64,000 nt of DNA from Thermocaproicibacter sp041859875 (GTDB lineage Bacteria > Bacillota > Clostridia > Oscillospirales > Acutalibacteraceae). Positions 54,224 through 63,500 of this stretch are shown here, piece by piece (position 1 is the first letter of the stretch; every line of letters starts with the position of its first letter). The position numbers and the translations under genes were made by a program. Location: positions 1 to 64,000 of the forward strand of contig JBFLFY010000012.1 in the NCBI GenBank assembly GCA_041859875.1. Direction: 5' to 3'. Under the pieces are notes generated by a model. The model was given only the letters and a program-made list of their open reading frames with translations, had not been told where the DNA came from and did not search any database.

Positions 54224-56635
54224 ATGAAATACGATCCGAAGGCAATTGAAAAGAAATGGCAGGATGAATGGGAAAAAACAGGTGTGTTCCATGCTTCCAA
54301 CGATTTTACAAAGCCGAAGTACTACGCGCTGATTGAGTTCCCGTACCCTTCCGGGCAAGGGCTGCACGTTGGCCATCCACGCTCCTACACGGCGATGGAT
54401 ATTATTGCGCGCAAACGCCGTATGCAGGGCTATAATGTCCTATACCCAATCGGTTGGGATGCATTCGGCCTGCCGAGTGAGAACTATGCGATTAAAAATC
54501 ATGTTCACCCCTCAACTGTTACAAAGCAGAATGTTGCACACTTTAAGCAGCAGCTGCAGTCCCTTGGCCTCTCCTTTGACTGGACGCGTGAAATCAATAC
54601 AACAGACCCGGAGTACTATAAATGGACGCAGTGGATTTTCCTTCAGCTTTTCAAGCACGGGCTTGCCTATAAAAAGGAAATGGCAGTCAACTGGTGTACA
54701 TCCTGCAAATGTGTGCTGGCCAACGAAGAGGTCGTAAATGGTGTATGTGAGCGCTGCGGCAGTGAAGTCGTAAGAAAGGTAAAATCTCAGTGGATGCTGA
54801 AAATTACCGCCTATGCACAGCGCTTGATTGATGACCTTGACCTTGTTGACTACCCGGAACGGGTAAAGTCACAGCAGAAAAACTGGATTGGGCGTTCTAC
54901 AGGCGCTGAAATTGACTTTTCCACAACGGCAGGCGACATACTTACCGTTTATACAACACGCCCCGATACACTCTATGGCGTTACCTACATGGTTCTTTCA
55001 CCGGAGCATCCTTACCTTGAAAAATGGTCCGGCTCTATTAAGAATATGGATGAAGTAAAGGCTTACCAAGCAGAGGCTGCAAAAAAATCCGACTTTGAAA
55101 GAACGGAACTAGCCAAAGACAAAACCGGTGTTTGCTTGGATGGTGTCTGTGGCATTAACCCGGTAAACGGAAAAGAAATCCCAATCTTTATTTCCGACTA
55201 TGTACTGATGTCTTACGGTACAGGTGCAATTATGGCTGTACCTGCGCATGATACCCGTGACTGGGATTTCGCGAAAAAATTCAATCTGCCAATCATTGAA
55301 GTCGTTAAGGGCGGCGAAGATGTGCAGAAAGAGGCCTTTACCGATTGTGCAACGGGTACTTTGGTTAATTCCGGCATTCTGAACGGCTTAACCGTGGAAC
55401 AGGCCAAGAAAAAGATTACGGAATTTCTTACGGAAAAGAAAATCGGTCGTGCCAAGGTCAATTTTAAACTGCGTGACTGGGTATTTTCCCGCCAGCGCTA
55501 CTGGGGCGAACCGATTCCGATTGTCTGCTGCCCGAAATGCGGCTATGTGCCGGTTCCGGAAAGCGAACTTCCGCTTCGCCTGCCGAATGTAGAGTCTTAT
55601 GAACCAACAGACAACGGGGAATCTCCGCTTGCAAAAATGACAGACTGGGTTAGCACAACCTGCCCGAAGTGCGGCGGCCCAGCTAAGCGCGAAACAGACA
55701 CCATGCCGCAGTGGGCGGGTTCTTCCTGGTATTTCCTCCGCTACATGGACCCTCACAACAAAGAATGTTTTGCCAGCAAAGAAGCATTAAAGTATTGGTC
55801 ACCGGTCGATTGGTACAACGGCGGTATGGAGCATACAACCCTGCATTTGCTTTACAGCCGCTTCTGGCATAAATTCCTGTACGATATTGGCGAAGTGCCA
55901 ACTCCGGAACCGTATCATAAGCGCACAAGCCACGGCATGATTCTCGGCGAAAACGGCGAAAAAATGAGTAAATCGCGCGGCAACGTTGTCAATCCGGACG
56001 ATATTGTCAATGAGTACGGTGCTGACACCTTGCGGCTGTACGAAATGTTTATCGGCGATTTCGAAAAAGCCGCACCATGGAGCACTCACGGCATAAAGGG
56101 CTGCCGCCGCTTCATTGAACGTTACTGGGGCTTGCAGAACATCCTCTGCGATGGTGATAATATTCGCGAGCAGTTGGAAATCCCATTCAACAAGGCAATT
56201 AAAAAGGTCAGCGAACACGTAGAAAACCTGAAATTTAACACCGCGATTGCAGCGCTGATGTCACTGATTAACGATATTACTGCTGTAGGCAGCATCACAC
56301 GGGGTGAGCTCCGCGTTTTCACACTCCTTCTGAACCTTTTTGCTCCGCACGTCTGTGAAGAAGTCTGGGCCGCACAAAAGCTTGGCTGTGGTCTGGTATG
56401 TCAGCAGACATGGCCACAGTACGACGAGGCGAAGTGTGTAGATTCTGTGATAGAAATTGCTGTTCAGGTTAACGGAAAAGTTCGTGCACGTCTGAATGTC
56501 CCAGCAGATATTACAAAGGAACAAGCGCTGGAAGCAGCAAAAGCGAATGAAAAAATTGCCGCCGAAATTACCGGCAAGAAGATTTTCAAAGAGATTTATG
56601 TTCCTAGCAAACTGATTAATATTGTTGCAAAATAA
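54224..56635 (+). CDS. leuS: Leucyl-tRNA synthetase
   Basis: LeuS charges tRNA-Leu. In 803 residues are the HIGH motif in GLHVGHPRS, the editing domain with TRPDTLYG and MAVPAHDTRD, the zinc region CCPKCGYVP ... CPKCGG, the KMSKS motif in GEKMSKSRGN and the C-terminal anticodon region. No T-box leader fits in the 50 bases upstream. ATG 54224 follows AGGGGCGAA. A terminator follows. Confidence 0.97.
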   Translation: MKYDPKAIEKKWQDEWEKTGVFHASNDFTKPKYYALIEFPYPSGQGLHVGHPRSYTAMDIIARKRRMQGYNVLYPIGWDAFGLPSENYAIKNHVHPSTVTKQNVAHFKQQLQSLGLSFDWTREINTTDPEYYKWTQWIFLQLFKHGLAYKKEMAVNWCTSCKCVLANEEVVNGVCERCGSEVVRKVKSQWMLKITAYAQRLIDDLDLVDYPERVKSQQKNWIGRSTGAEIDFSTTAGDILTVYTTRPDTLYGVTYMVLSPEHPYLEKWSGSIKNMDEVKAYQAEAAKKSDFERTELAKDKTGVCLDGVCGINPVNGKEIPIFISDYVLMSYGTGAIMAVPAHDTRDWDFAKKFNLPIIEVVKGGEDVQKEAFTDCATGTLVNSGILNGLTVEQAKKKITEFLTEKKIGRAKVNFKLRDWVFSRQRYWGEPIPIVCCPKCGYVPVPESELPLRLPNVESYEPTDNGESPLAKMTDWVSTTCPKCGGPAKRETDTMPQWAGSSWYFLRYMDPHNKECFASKEALKYWSPVDWYNGGMEHTTLHLLYSRFWHKFLYDIGEVPTPEPYHKRTSHGMILGENGEKMSKSRGNVVNPDDIVNEYGADTLRLYEMFIGDFEKAAPWSTHGIKGCRRFIERYWGLQNILCDGDNIREQLEIPFNKAIKKVSEHVENLKFNTAIAALMSLINDITAVGSITRGELRVFTLLLNLFAPHVCEEVWAAQKLGCGLVCQQTWPQYDEAKCVDSVIEIAVQVNGKVRARLNVPADITKEQALEAAKANEKIAAEITGKKIFKEIYVPSKLINIVAK

Positions 56636-56654
56636 GAGGCTGAACAATGCTGGA

Positions 56655-56693
56655 GCGCCGTGTGGAAAAGTCCGCACGGCGTCCTTCATTTTT
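56655..56693. terminator. Terminator of leuS
   Basis: GCGCCGTGTGGA and TCCGCACGGCGT form a stem, followed by a T-rich tract. It lies between leuS (plus) and the minus-strand BofC-like gene. Confidence 0.75.
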
Positions 56694-56733
56694 CTATTTT
56701 AAGAACAAAAACTATGCTGGGTGCAGGCCGATT

Positions 56734-57187
56734 TTATCCGTCGTAGTCTTCTACAATCTTTTCTACCTCAGCCATGGTATGCACGGTTTTGCCATGTTCC
56801 AGCGCTGTGCGGTCAGCTTTTGGAAGAATCTGTACGTCGGTGTTGTATTCACGGAAAGGTGTGCTTTCGCCGCTGCGGTAAACGCCCTTTTGGAAGGATC
56901 TGTACATCGGTGTTATATTCACGGAATGGCGTACTTTCGCCGCTGCGGTAAACGCCGATATGGCCATTGTATTCCTTTACAATAAAGCAGGCGGCCGCTT
57001 GGGCAGAAGCCGCTGAACTGCTGCTTTCTTGACTTGACACGGTATTTGAGGTACAATAACTTGACATACTCTTACTAGAAGAAGCCGAGAGCGTTTTGAC
57101 CTGCTGCCTTGTTCCGCCGCTGATTAAAAAAATGGCTGAAACTGTCAGTACGGCGAAGCACAGTGTTACCATTAATCCTTTTTTCAC
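56734..57187 (-). pseudogene. BofC C-terminal-domain-like protein, frameshifted by a 70-bp tandem duplication
   Basis: On the minus strand GTG 57187 (GAGGTGAT just upstream) opens a gene with a basic start, a hydrophobic segment (LMVTLCFAVLTVSAIFLI), a Ser-rich linker, and the domain FIVKEYNGHIGVYRSGE ... TDVQILP. This resembles bypass-of-forespore-C-type C-terminal domains in Clostridia. A 70-base segment is present twice (56817-56886, 56887-56956), shifting the frame. After removal of one copy the protein continues ADRTALEHGKTVHTM to EKIVEDYDG (stop at 56734), about 125 residues. The gene is either really broken or misassembled. Confidence 0.7.
56817..56956. repeat. 70-bp direct tandem repeat, two copies
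   Basis: Copy A is 56817-56886 and copy B is 56887-56956, directly adjacent and of equal length, with six differences. Read in the gene frame all six fall in third codon positions and are synonymous (AGC/AGT, ACA/ACG, CCT/CCA, TAC/TAT, GAC/GAT, ATT/ATC). Confidence 0.9.
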
Positions 57188-57275
57188 GGCAATCACCTCG
57201 GCGTTAGCTTGTGCAAATTATGGTAAATTATTCAGCGTATATTTTTCTTATTTTCTGGAGGAAAGGCGGTGCCTG

Positions 57276-59639
57276 ATGAGAAAAACAGACATTAACCGGT
57301 ATGCGGGTTCGACCGGCATTCCGGGTGACAGAATTTCTACTGGAAAATCGGTTTTCCATATGATTTTAAAGGGCATTCTGACGATTTTTATCGTTTTAGC
57401 CATAGCAGGATCTGTTGTGGCGGTTTCCCTTGCAGTTTTTGTATTTAACCTGAAAGATACGTCGGTTAATTTGGATTTGCAGAAACTGAAACTGAATTAT
57501 ACGACGTTTATTTATGTAAACGGAGCAGGCGACAACAGCGCAAAACCGGTGCAGTATACCAGCCTTTACAGTGAGGAAAACCGTATTTGGGAGGACTACG
57601 ATAAAATCCCGCAGTCCATGAAAGACGCGATTGTTTCGATTGAGGACAAGCGTTTCTGGGAACACGACGGTGTTGACTGGAAAAGGACGCTTGGCGCTGC
57701 GGCAAGCCTTTTTCATATTGTAAAAGGCGGCAGTGGGTATGGCGGTTCTACCATTACTCAGCAGCTGATAAAGAATTTGACCGGTGACGACGAGGTAAGC
57801 CTTACACGAAAAGTAAAAGAAATCTTCCGGGCAAAAAATCTTGAAAGCAAATATTCAAAAGAAGAAATATTGACAGCTTACCTGAACGTTGTGAATTTCG
57901 GCAGCGGATGCAATGGAGTCGAGGCTGCTGCAAACACATATTTTGACAAGGATATTTCAGGGTGCGACATTGCGCAGTGCGCTGCCATAGCCGGCATTAC
58001 GCAAAATCCAACGGCATACAATCCGCTGCTTCACCCGGAAGCAAATAAAAAACGCCAGCAGACTGTTTTAACGGCGATGCATGACCAAAAAAGGATAACG
58101 GATGCTCAGTACAAAGCCGCTATGACCGAGTCGGAGCATATGAAATTTGCCGCAAGAAAAAAGGCGGCGGTTGTTGATGAAGACTCTGTTTGGAACTGGT
58201 ACACCGACGCGCTTTTTGAAGATGTAAAAGAAGGGCTCATGAAAGCCTACAACTGTTCTGCGGAACGTGCAGTGGACATGATTTACCATGGCGGGCTGAA
58301 GATTTATTCCGCTATGAATCAGGACCTGCAGAAAAACGCAGAAAGTGCATTCGTGGACGGCGGCGCGTTCCCGTCTTCTTACCCGAACCTGCAGGGCGGC
58401 TATGTCGCCATGGACTACTCCGGCCGTGTGATGGCCATTGTGGGTGCCCGCGGGAAGAAAACGCAAAACCGGCTGTTTAACTATGCAACGGCGGCCGAAC
58501 GGCAGCCAGGCTCATCCATCAAGCCGCTTGCTGTATATGGCCCGGCGATTAATTTGGGAAAGATCAATTATTCAAGTTTGGTGAACGATGAACCGATAGC
58601 AAATTACTGGGGGGATGGAAAACCAGGTCCGAACAACTGGGACCACACTTACCATGGCGAAATTCCTGTGTCCTATGCACTGCAGGAATCGTACAATGCC
58701 TCTGCCATACAGGTATTCCGCTCCATTACGCCAAAATACGGCATAGAATTTATGCGCCAGAAACTCGGCTTTACAACAATCGATTCTTCCGATTATAATC
58801 TTGCCGCAGGGATCGGCGGCCTCACACACGGTGTTACAGTGCGTGAAATGACGGCTGCTTACCAGATCTTTGGGAATGGCGGGAAGTACTATAAACCTTT
58901 CACCTATTATTACGTTACCGACCATGACGGCAACGTAATAAACGGGATGGATAATCGCTCATCCGTTCCAACACAGGCTGTTTCCTCTTCAACGGCAACT
59001 ATTATGAACAAATTGCTGAACAATGTCATGCGAAACGGTACCGGTCAGCAGGCAAACATCAGTGGCTGGCAGACCTTTGGCAAAACCGGTACAACGGATG
59101 GCAATGTAGACAGCTGGTTTATCGGTGGGACGCCATATGCGGTAGCCGGTGTTTGGACGGGATATGCAACACCGAGAAAAACCGAGGAATATCAGGCGGC
59201 GTTTGCAAAAAAAATCTGGAAAACTATTATGGTGGGATACCTTCAAAATAAACCGGACAAGACTTTTAATTTTGACCCGAATGTTGTTTCGGCGGCATTC
59301 TATATGAGCAATGGAAAGCTTGCCGCGCCGGGTTCCAGCGCAAACACCAGTATCGGATGGTATGACAAAAGCAATATGCCCAGTAGTTTTGGAAATGACG
59401 GTGGGGGAGAAAGCGGGTCCACTTCCCCCGGTACAGAAGTCGGAAGCAGCTCGGTGGGGCCAAATGATTCCAGCTCTTTTGATGTTTCATCCAATACGGG
59501 GTCATCCGCACTGACGTCATCAGATTCGGGAAGCGTTTCCCAGCCTCAGCCGCAGAGTAAACCGTCTTCTTCGGCAGCTTCTGGCAGCGGAAATGGAGCA
59601 AAATCGGGAGGCAGAACAGAAGGTCCGCACACCCCGTAA
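57276..59639 (+). CDS. Bifunctional class A penicillin-binding protein
   Basis: The enzyme polymerises and cross-links peptidoglycan. The 787 residues have a short cytoplasmic tail, one membrane anchor (about 35-58), the glycosyltransferase domain (EDKRFWEHDGVDW, GGSTITQQLIKNL), and the transpeptidase domain with the active serine in QPGSSIKP, SYN in ESYNASA and KTGTT. A Ser/Gly/Pro-rich tail of about 80 residues ends the protein, probably disordered outside the cell. ATG 57276 is used; the earlier frame overlaps the divergent gene. Confidence 0.94.
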   Translation: MRKTDINRYAGSTGIPGDRISTGKSVFHMILKGILTIFIVLAIAGSVVAVSLAVFVFNLKDTSVNLDLQKLKLNYTTFIYVNGAGDNSAKPVQYTSLYSEENRIWEDYDKIPQSMKDAIVSIEDKRFWEHDGVDWKRTLGAAASLFHIVKGGSGYGGSTITQQLIKNLTGDDEVSLTRKVKEIFRAKNLESKYSKEEILTAYLNVVNFGSGCNGVEAAANTYFDKDISGCDIAQCAAIAGITQNPTAYNPLLHPEANKKRQQTVLTAMHDQKRITDAQYKAAMTESEHMKFAARKKAAVVDEDSVWNWYTDALFEDVKEGLMKAYNCSAERAVDMIYHGGLKIYSAMNQDLQKNAESAFVDGGAFPSSYPNLQGGYVAMDYSGRVMAIVGARGKKTQNRLFNYATAAERQPGSSIKPLAVYGPAINLGKINYSSLVNDEPIANYWGDGKPGPNNWDHTYHGEIPVSYALQESYNASAIQVFRSITPKYGIEFMRQKLGFTTIDSSDYNLAAGIGGLTHGVTVREMTAAYQIFGNGGKYYKPFTYYYVTDHDGNVINGMDNRSSVPTQAVSSSTATIMNKLLNNVMRNGTGQQANISGWQTFGKTGTTDGNVDSWFIGGTPYAVAGVWTGYATPRKTEEYQAAFAKKIWKTIMVGYLQNKPDKTFNFDPNVVSAAFYMSNGKLAAPGSSANTSIGWYDKSNMPSSFGNDGGGESGSTSPGTEVGSSSVGPNDSSSFDVSSNTGSSALTSSDSGSVSQPQPQSKPSSSAASGSGNGAKSGGRTEGPHTP

Positions 59640-59661
59640 CATTTTTTGTCAGATTTTACGA

Positions 59662-59690
59662 TTGAAACGCAGACTAATTCGTGTTAAACT
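59662..59690 (+). promoter_or_regulatory. Promoter of hom-thrB-lysC
   Basis: TTGAAA (59662-59667) and TAAACT (59685-59690) with a 17-base spacer. Confidence 0.6.
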
Positions 59691-59737
59691 GTTAAAGTGT
59701 GAAACTGCTAGGGGCAATCAGAAGAGGAGGACTTTAA

Positions 59738-60982
59738 ATGATTGAAATTGCAGTATTGGGCTATGGCACGGTCGGTTCCGGAACCGTTGAGGTCCTCACA
59801 AAACATGCTGACAGCATCGCCCGAAAAGCCAAGAGCCAAATCCATGTAAAGTACATTCTTGTTCGTCACGATTACCCCGGTTCGCCGGTTTCAGATTGTT
59901 TTACCCGCTCATTTGACACAATTGTGAATGATTCGGAAGTACGAATTGTTGTGGAAGTGATGGGCGGAATCCACCCAGCGTACGATTATGTAAAGCGCTG
60001 CCTGGAAAGCGGGAAGAGCGTGGTAACTTCCAACAAAGAGCTTGTTGCTGCAAAAGGTGCCGAGCTTTTGAAAATTGCGCAGCAGAACAATCTCAATTTT
60101 TTGTTTGAAGCAAGCGTAGGCGGCGGCATACCGATTATCCGCCCAATCAGTCAGTGCCTTGCAGCAAATGAAGTTGTGGGAATTGCGGGTATTCTAAATG
60201 GTACAACGAATTTTATTCTGACAAAAATGATTCAGGATAAAATGGACTTTCAGGATGCGCTTGCACTTGCTCAAAAAAAAGGCTATGCGGAGCGTAACCC
60301 GGAAGCGGATATTGAAGGGTACGACACTTGCCGAAAAATCTGCATTTTGGCTTCGCTTGCGTACGGAAGGCATGTTTACCCCGAGCAGGTACATACAGAG
60401 GGCATTACAAAAATTACGTCGGAAGATGTTGGGTATGCGGCCGCTTGGGGCGGTGTTATCAAGCTGATTGGTATGGTCAGGCGGGATAAGAATAAAAAGG
60501 TGCAGATTATTGTGTGCCCTATGATTCTTCCGCGGGAAAGCCAGCTTGCCAATGTTGATGATGTTTTCAATGCCATCATGGTCCGCGGCGATGCAACGGG
60601 TGATGTTGTCTTTTACGGGAAGGGCGCCGGAAAGTTTCCGACAGCCAGCGCAGTGGTTGCCGATGTTATCGACTGCGTCAAGCATTTTAAAGCGCGTAAG
60701 TACCTTTTTTGGGAAGATGGTTCCGCAGATTATGTAGAAGACTATCGGCAAAACGAAATTGGCATGTACGTGCGCTTCAGTTCGCCGGATGTAGAAAAAG
60801 CATGGGCAAAAGTTACGAAAGTGTTTGGCAGTTTTGATTTCCTTTCCCGCAGGCATTCCAAGCCGGGCGAAGCTGCATTTGTGACTCCCGTGATGAAGGA
60901 ACAGGAAATTCTCAGCAAACTCGACGGCCTTACGGAATCCGGCATAAAGATTTTAAGCACAATCCGCATTGGCGATATGTAA
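59738..60982 (+). CDS. hom: Homoserine dehydrogenase
   Basis: Hom reduces aspartate semialdehyde to homoserine. The 414-residue protein has the NAD(P) loop LGYGTVGSGTVEVL, EVMGGIHPAYDYV, NGTTNFILTKM, the catalytic region PEADIEGYDTCRK and a C-terminal ACT domain (about 335-410) that allows threonine feedback. GAGGAGG precedes the ATG. It heads the three-gene threonine/aspartokinase operon. Confidence 0.95.
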   Translation: MIEIAVLGYGTVGSGTVEVLTKHADSIARKAKSQIHVKYILVRHDYPGSPVSDCFTRSFDTIVNDSEVRIVVEVMGGIHPAYDYVKRCLESGKSVVTSNKELVAAKGAELLKIAQQNNLNFLFEASVGGGIPIIRPISQCLAANEVVGIAGILNGTTNFILTKMIQDKMDFQDALALAQKKGYAERNPEADIEGYDTCRKICILASLAYGRHVYPEQVHTEGITKITSEDVGYAAAWGGVIKLIGMVRRDKNKKVQIIVCPMILPRESQLANVDDVFNAIMVRGDATGDVVFYGKGAGKFPTASAVVADVIDCVKHFKARKYLFWEDGSADYVEDYRQNEIGMYVRFSSPDVEKAWAKVTKVFGSFDFLSRRHSKPGEAAFVTPVMKEQEILSKLDGLTESGIKILSTIRIGDM

Positions 60983-61000
60983 ATCTTTGGGGATGTTAAA

Positions 61001-61897
61001 ATGATACGAATTCAGGTGCCGGCAACCAGTGCAAATCTTGGATCCGGCTTTGACGCTCTCGGCATAGCGCTCAATATGTATAATCAAGTGTGGATGGAGG
61101 AGTCCGACACAGTTGATATTACCAGTAAAGACAAGATTGAGATTCCGCGTGATGAAACGAATTTGATTTACTGGGCTGCGAAACGTCTTTATGAGCAGTG
61201 CGGCCATAAGCTTCCGGGTTTAAAAATCGTGCAGCTCAACAATATTCCTATGGCACGCGGCCTTGGCAGCAGTTCAGCCTGCATCGTTGCAGGCATCTGC
61301 GGTGCGAACCGCCTCCTTGGAAGTCCTTTGAATCAGCAGGAGCTGATTGACCTTGCCGCAGCGATTGAAGGCCACCCGGACAATACCACTCCAGCACTGG
61401 AAGGCGGGCTTGCTGCATGCGCCATGGAGGCAGGCCGAGTCTACAACATCAGTGTCCCAGTTTCTGAGAAAATCCGTTTTGTATTGTTTATTCCGCCTTT
61501 CGAGCTGAAAACGGAAAAGGCGCGCTCGGTGTTGCCGCAGCAATATTCGCGCAGCGATGCGGTTTACAATCTTTCACGTTCCGCTCTGATGACGGCTTCT
61601 CTCTTTTCCGGAAAACTGGAAAATCTGCGTGTTGCTGTGCAGGACAGAATTCATCAGCCGTACCGTGCGAGTCTGATTGATCACCTTGAAGATGTTTTCC
61701 GCATGAGCTATGAACTCGGTTCCCTCGGAACTTACGTCAGCGGCGCAGGGCCAACGATTATATCCATGGTGGCTGCGGATGATGCAAAAGTATTTTCTTC
61801 TCAGGCGGAAGTCCGCTTGAAGCAGAAAAATATTAATGGCTGGCGAATTTTAACGCTTGCTACAGATTCCGATGGAGCACAGATTTTTACAGAATAA
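61001..61897 (+). CDS. thrB: Homoserine kinase
   Basis: ThrB phosphorylates homoserine for threonine synthesis. The 298-residue GHMP kinase has PATSANLGSGFDALG at the start, the ATP loop ARGLGSSSACI, GHPDNTTPAL and the C-terminal SGAGPTI. It follows hom by 18 bases. No thrC is in the window. Confidence 0.95.
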   Translation: MIRIQVPATSANLGSGFDALGIALNMYNQVWMEESDTVDITSKDKIEIPRDETNLIYWAAKRLYEQCGHKLPGLKIVQLNNIPMARGLGSSSACIVAGICGANRLLGSPLNQQELIDLAAAIEGHPDNTTPALEGGLAACAMEAGRVYNISVPVSEKIRFVLFIPPFELKTEKARSVLPQQYSRSDAVYNLSRSALMTASLFSGKLENLRVAVQDRIHQPYRASLIDHLEDVFRMSYELGSLGTYVSGAGPTIISMVAADDAKVFSSQAEVRLKQKNINGWRILTLATDSDGAQIFTE

Positions 61898-61959
61898 CGG
61901 TTTTTCTGCAGATCCCAACTGCATAAGAATTATAAGATTGGTATGGAGGATGGAACAAT

Positions 61960-63177
61960 ATGAGCTTAATTGTCCAGAAATTTGGCGGCAGTTCGGTTGC
62001 CAATGCCGAGCGTCTGTTCCATGTGGCAAGTACGGTAACAAAGACATATGCGAAAGGCAATAATGTAGTAGTAGTAGTTTCCGCACAAGGCGACACAACG
62101 GATGATTTAATTGCCAAGGCTAAGGAAGTCAATGAGAATGCTTCCAAGCGTGAGATGGATATGCTTTTGACAGCCGGAGAGCAAATGTCGGCTTCATTGC
62201 TTGCAATGGCGATTGAAAAACTTGGTTACCCGGTAGTTTCGCTCCTTGGGTGGCAGGCCGGCTTTTTAACGGACTCTTCTTATGGAAGTGCGCGCATTAA
62301 ACGCGTAGAGCCGGATCGCATTCAGAAAGAACTTGACAAGAAGAACATTGTGGTGGTTACAGGTTTTCAGGGCATTAACCGCTATGATGATATGACCACT
62401 CTTGGCCGCGGCGGCTCCGACACAAGCGCGGTAGCCATTGCGGCTGTTATGCACGCGGATCTTTGCCAAATATACACGGACGTGGAAGGTGTATTTACTG
62501 CTGACCCGCGCAAAGTAAAAAATGCGAGGAAGTTGGGGACTATCTCGTACGACGAAATGCTGGAACTTGCATCGCTTGGTGCGCAGGTTCTGAATAACCG
62601 TTCCGTAGAGATGGCTAAAAAATATGGCATTGAACTCGAGGTACTTTCCAGCATGGAAGATAAACCGGGGACAATTGTTAAGGAGGCAGCAAAAGTGGAA
62701 GGTATGCTGATTAACGGAGTAGCAAAGGACGAGGGAGTTGCACGGATTTCGATTATTGGGGTGCCGGATAGACCGGGCCTCGCATTTAAAATTTTTTCCA
62801 GACTTGCTGCAAAGGGCATCAATGTTGACATTATTCTGCAGTCTGTTGGCCGCAACGGTACAAAAGATATCAGTTTTACCGTCAATCGCAGTAATTTGCA
62901 AGAGGCGACTAATTTACTTGACCCACTTTCTCAGCAGATTGGCGCCAACACTGTCGTTTATGATGATGATGTAGCAAAGGTTTCTATTGTGGGTGCAGGC
63001 ATGGAATCGCATCCCGGTACGGCAGCCAAGATGTTTGAGGCGCTTTATGATGCAAACATCAATATTCAGATGATTTCAACAAGCGAAATAAAGATTTCGG
63101 TGCTGATTAGCCGCTCGGATGCTGACCACGCTGTGTCGGTCATACATGAGAAGTTTTTTGATAAGGCTTCAAAATAA
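61960..63177 (+). CDS. lysC: Aspartokinase
   Basis: Aspartokinase makes aspartyl-phosphate, the common step to Lys, Met and Thr. The 405 residues include VQKFGGSSVAN, GRGGSDTSAVA, DVEGVFTADP and two C-terminal ACT domains (about 265-330 and 345-400), the layout of feedback-inhibited class. GGAGG precedes the ATG; a terminator follows. An internal start could give the beta subunit as in Bacillus LysC, but none was proven. Confidence 0.95.
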   Translation: MSLIVQKFGGSSVANAERLFHVASTVTKTYAKGNNVVVVVSAQGDTTDDLIAKAKEVNENASKREMDMLLTAGEQMSASLLAMAIEKLGYPVVSLLGWQAGFLTDSSYGSARIKRVEPDRIQKELDKKNIVVVTGFQGINRYDDMTTLGRGGSDTSAVAIAAVMHADLCQIYTDVEGVFTADPRKVKNARKLGTISYDEMLELASLGAQVLNNRSVEMAKKYGIELEVLSSMEDKPGTIVKEAAKVEGMLINGVAKDEGVARISIIGVPDRPGLAFKIFSRLAAKGINVDIILQSVGRNGTKDISFTVNRSNLQEATNLLDPLSQQIGANTVVYDDDVAKVSIVGAGMESHPGTAAKMFEALYDANINIQMISTSEIKISVLISRSDADHAVSVIHEKFFDKASK

Positions 63178-63193
63178 TCAGGAAAACTAAAAA

Positions 63194-63227
63194 GGGCTGT
63201 GCAAGTTTTTTGCATGGCCTTTTTTGT
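63194..63227 (+). terminator. Rho-independent terminator after lysC
   Basis: GGGCTGTGCAA and TTGCATGGCC form a stem followed by TTTTTT. Confidence 0.8.
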
Positions 63228-63236
63228 GTGCGTGTC

Positions 63237-63265
63237 TTGCAGTCTTATGGTTGTTGTGGTATACT
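63237..63265 (+). promoter_or_regulatory. Promoter of tRNA-Pro
   Basis: TTGCAG (63237-63242) and TATACT (63260-63265), 17-base spacer, 13 bases before the tRNA. Confidence 0.65.
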
Positions 63266-63278
63266 AATAAAGTTGTTT

Positions 63279-63354
63279 CCGGGTGTGGCGCAGTTGGTAG
63301 CGCGCTTGACTGGGGGTCAAGAGGCCGTGAGTTCAAGTCTCGCCACTCGGACCA
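63279..63354 (+). tRNA. tRNA-Pro (GGG)
   Basis: A 76-base tRNA with CCA encoded. Acceptor CCGGGTG pairs with CACTCGG (one G-T), D-stem GCGC/GCGC, anticodon stem CTTGA/TCAAG with loop CTGGGGG and anticodon GGG, T-arm GTGAG/CTCGC. Confidence 0.95.
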
Positions 63355-63379
63355 TTGCGAATTACCCTCGAGTGTTCAT

Positions 63380-63427
63380 AGCGACAAAAGCAGGTTAGCA
63401 ATTTGCTGGCCTGCTTTCGCTATTTTT
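63380..63427 (+). terminator. Rho-independent terminator after tRNA-Pro
   Basis: AAAGCAGG pairs with CCTGCTTT within outer AGCG/CGCT, with inner AGCAA/TTGCT pairing; followed by ATTTTTAT. Confidence 0.8.
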
Positions 63428-63467
63428 ATAATGTGGTATAATTATGAATATAGAATTTAATAATTCC

Positions 63468-63473
63468 TATAAT
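63468..63473 (+). promoter_or_regulatory. Candidate -10 of the right-edge gene
   Basis: TATAAT 63468-63473 with a weak TGAATA 17 bases upstream; another TATAAT lies at 63437-63442. AT-rich background makes this uncertain. Confidence 0.3.
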
Positions 63474-63500
63474 ACTAATTATAAATATGAGGAGGTTGCC

